From: Allopusillimonas ginsengisoli
GTDB taxonomy: Bacteria; Pseudomonadota; Gammaproteobacteria; Burkholderiales; Burkholderiaceae_B
NCBI RefSeq assembly: GCF_004153455.1
Contig: NZ_SDQE01000013.1
Coordinates: 55,995 to 119,994, forward strand
Length of the DNA: 64,000 nucleotides
Direction: 5' to 3'
The translations under genes were made by a program, and so were the position numbers. Under the pieces are notes generated by a model. The model did no database searches. It had not been told where the DNA came from and saw only the letters and a list, made by a program, of their open reading frames with translations. This document shows positions 63,727 through 64,000 of the stretch, piece after piece. Numbering within the stretch: the stretch's first letter is position 1; every line of letters begins with the position of its first letter.

Positions 63727-64000
63727 AGGCTGCCAAACGGCGCGAGCTGGCGGCCTGGATGCAAGAGCGTTTCCAGATAAGCGTGCAGCGCTCCTGCGCG
63801 CTGGCGTTGTTACAGCGCTCGACGTGGTACGCCAAGAGCCATGCGCGAGATCAAAGTGCGCTGGGCCAACGCATTCGGGACATCGCGATGAGTCGCCCGC
63901 GGTTTGGCTACCGACGGGTGCTGGTGATGCTGCATCGCGAGGGCTGGAAAGTGGGCAAGAAACGCGTTTATCGACTCTATAGCCTGGAGGGACTGCAACT
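63720..64000 (+). CDS. IS3-family transposase OrfB, N-terminal part
   Basis: In the -1 frame after A7 the sequence reads SLKAAKRRELAAWMQERFQISVQRSCALALLQRSTWYAK, then ALGQRIRDIAMSRPRFGYRRVLVMLHREGWKVGKKRVYRLY, the N-terminal helical and HTH_21 parts of the DDE transposase. The catalytic core with its Asp-Asp-Glu lies past the window edge. OrfAB is made by frameshifting; activity cannot be judged. Confidence 0.85.

Larger units (their letters stand above)
63377..64000 (+). mobile_element. IS3-family insertion sequence, left part
   Basis: The probable left end starts TGACCTGCCCCCGG at 63377, in the style of IS3-family inverted repeats. OrfA and the start of OrfB follow, linked by an A7 run (63714-63720) typical of programmed -1 frameshifting. 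The right end lies outside the window. OrfA is of the IS407/IS511-type branch. Confidence 0.75.

Overview
The window reads as chromosomal DNA of a betaproteobacterium, most likely in or near the Alcaligenaceae (Bordetella, Achromobacter, Pusillimonas, Advenella). This rests on the GC-rich coding style, several Bug/TctC-type periplasmic binding proteins, TctDE-like regulators, a complete gsi glutathione/peptide importer and a tRNA-Val beside an HU gene. No rRNA, CRISPR array or prophage is visible. One IS3-family element is cut by the right edge and one transporter gene by the left edge.

Layout. 1-8.4 kb: tail of a sodium:solute symporter; a fused AdoMet decarboxylase/spermidine synthase; a two-gene DNA-repair-like operon (FAN1-type VRR-NUC nuclease plus XPD/DinG-like Fe-S helicase) behind a LexA-like box; an aquaporin; a Crp/Fnr regulator. 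8.4-15.3 kb: a decayed hemN that still has an FNR/DNR-type box, then a six-gene Mrp cation/proton antiporter operon. 15.4-20.3 kb: an exported low-complexity protein, a TctDE-like two-component system whose kinase lacks its sensor domain, and tonB-exbB-exbD behind a Fur-like box. 20.4-20.7 kb and 49.55-49.93 kb: two identical tRNA-Leu(CAG) genes in opposite orientation, each followed by 152-bp repeats that carry a copy of the tRNA 3' end.

21-30.5 kb is a peptide-use unit: RpiR-type regulator, isoaspartyl peptidase, GsiABCD importer and two further peptidases. 30.9-36.7 kb is an IclR-controlled catabolic unit of unknown substrate: binding protein, acyl-CoA ligase, citryl-CoA-lyase-like protein, SDR dehydrogenase, and possibly a 2OG-Fe(II) oxygenase. 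36.7-41.7 kb holds a tripartite tricarboxylate transporter, a ureidoglycine-aminohydrolase-like bicupin and a LysR regulator. 41.8-49.5 kb is mixed housekeeping: ankyrin protein, PQQ-type sugar dehydrogenase, tRNA-Val, HU, a Cys/Met PLP enzyme, rlmB and rnr. 49.9-60 kb carries a large MscS-type channel, a TroABCD-like metal importer behind a Fur-type box, sstT, purT and a DUF2325 gene behind a strong Fur-like box. 60.2-64 kb is more fluid: a VOC protein, an SDR pseudogene, a divergent SDR/AraC pair and the IS3 element.

The most unusual items are the tRNA-Leu inverted pair with its rtT-like repeats, the LexA-boxed nuclease/helicase pair, the IclR-controlled CoA-ligase/lyase cluster with two matching operators, and the hemN remnant with a preserved promoter box. 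All functional calls come from reading motifs by eye; no database search was run.
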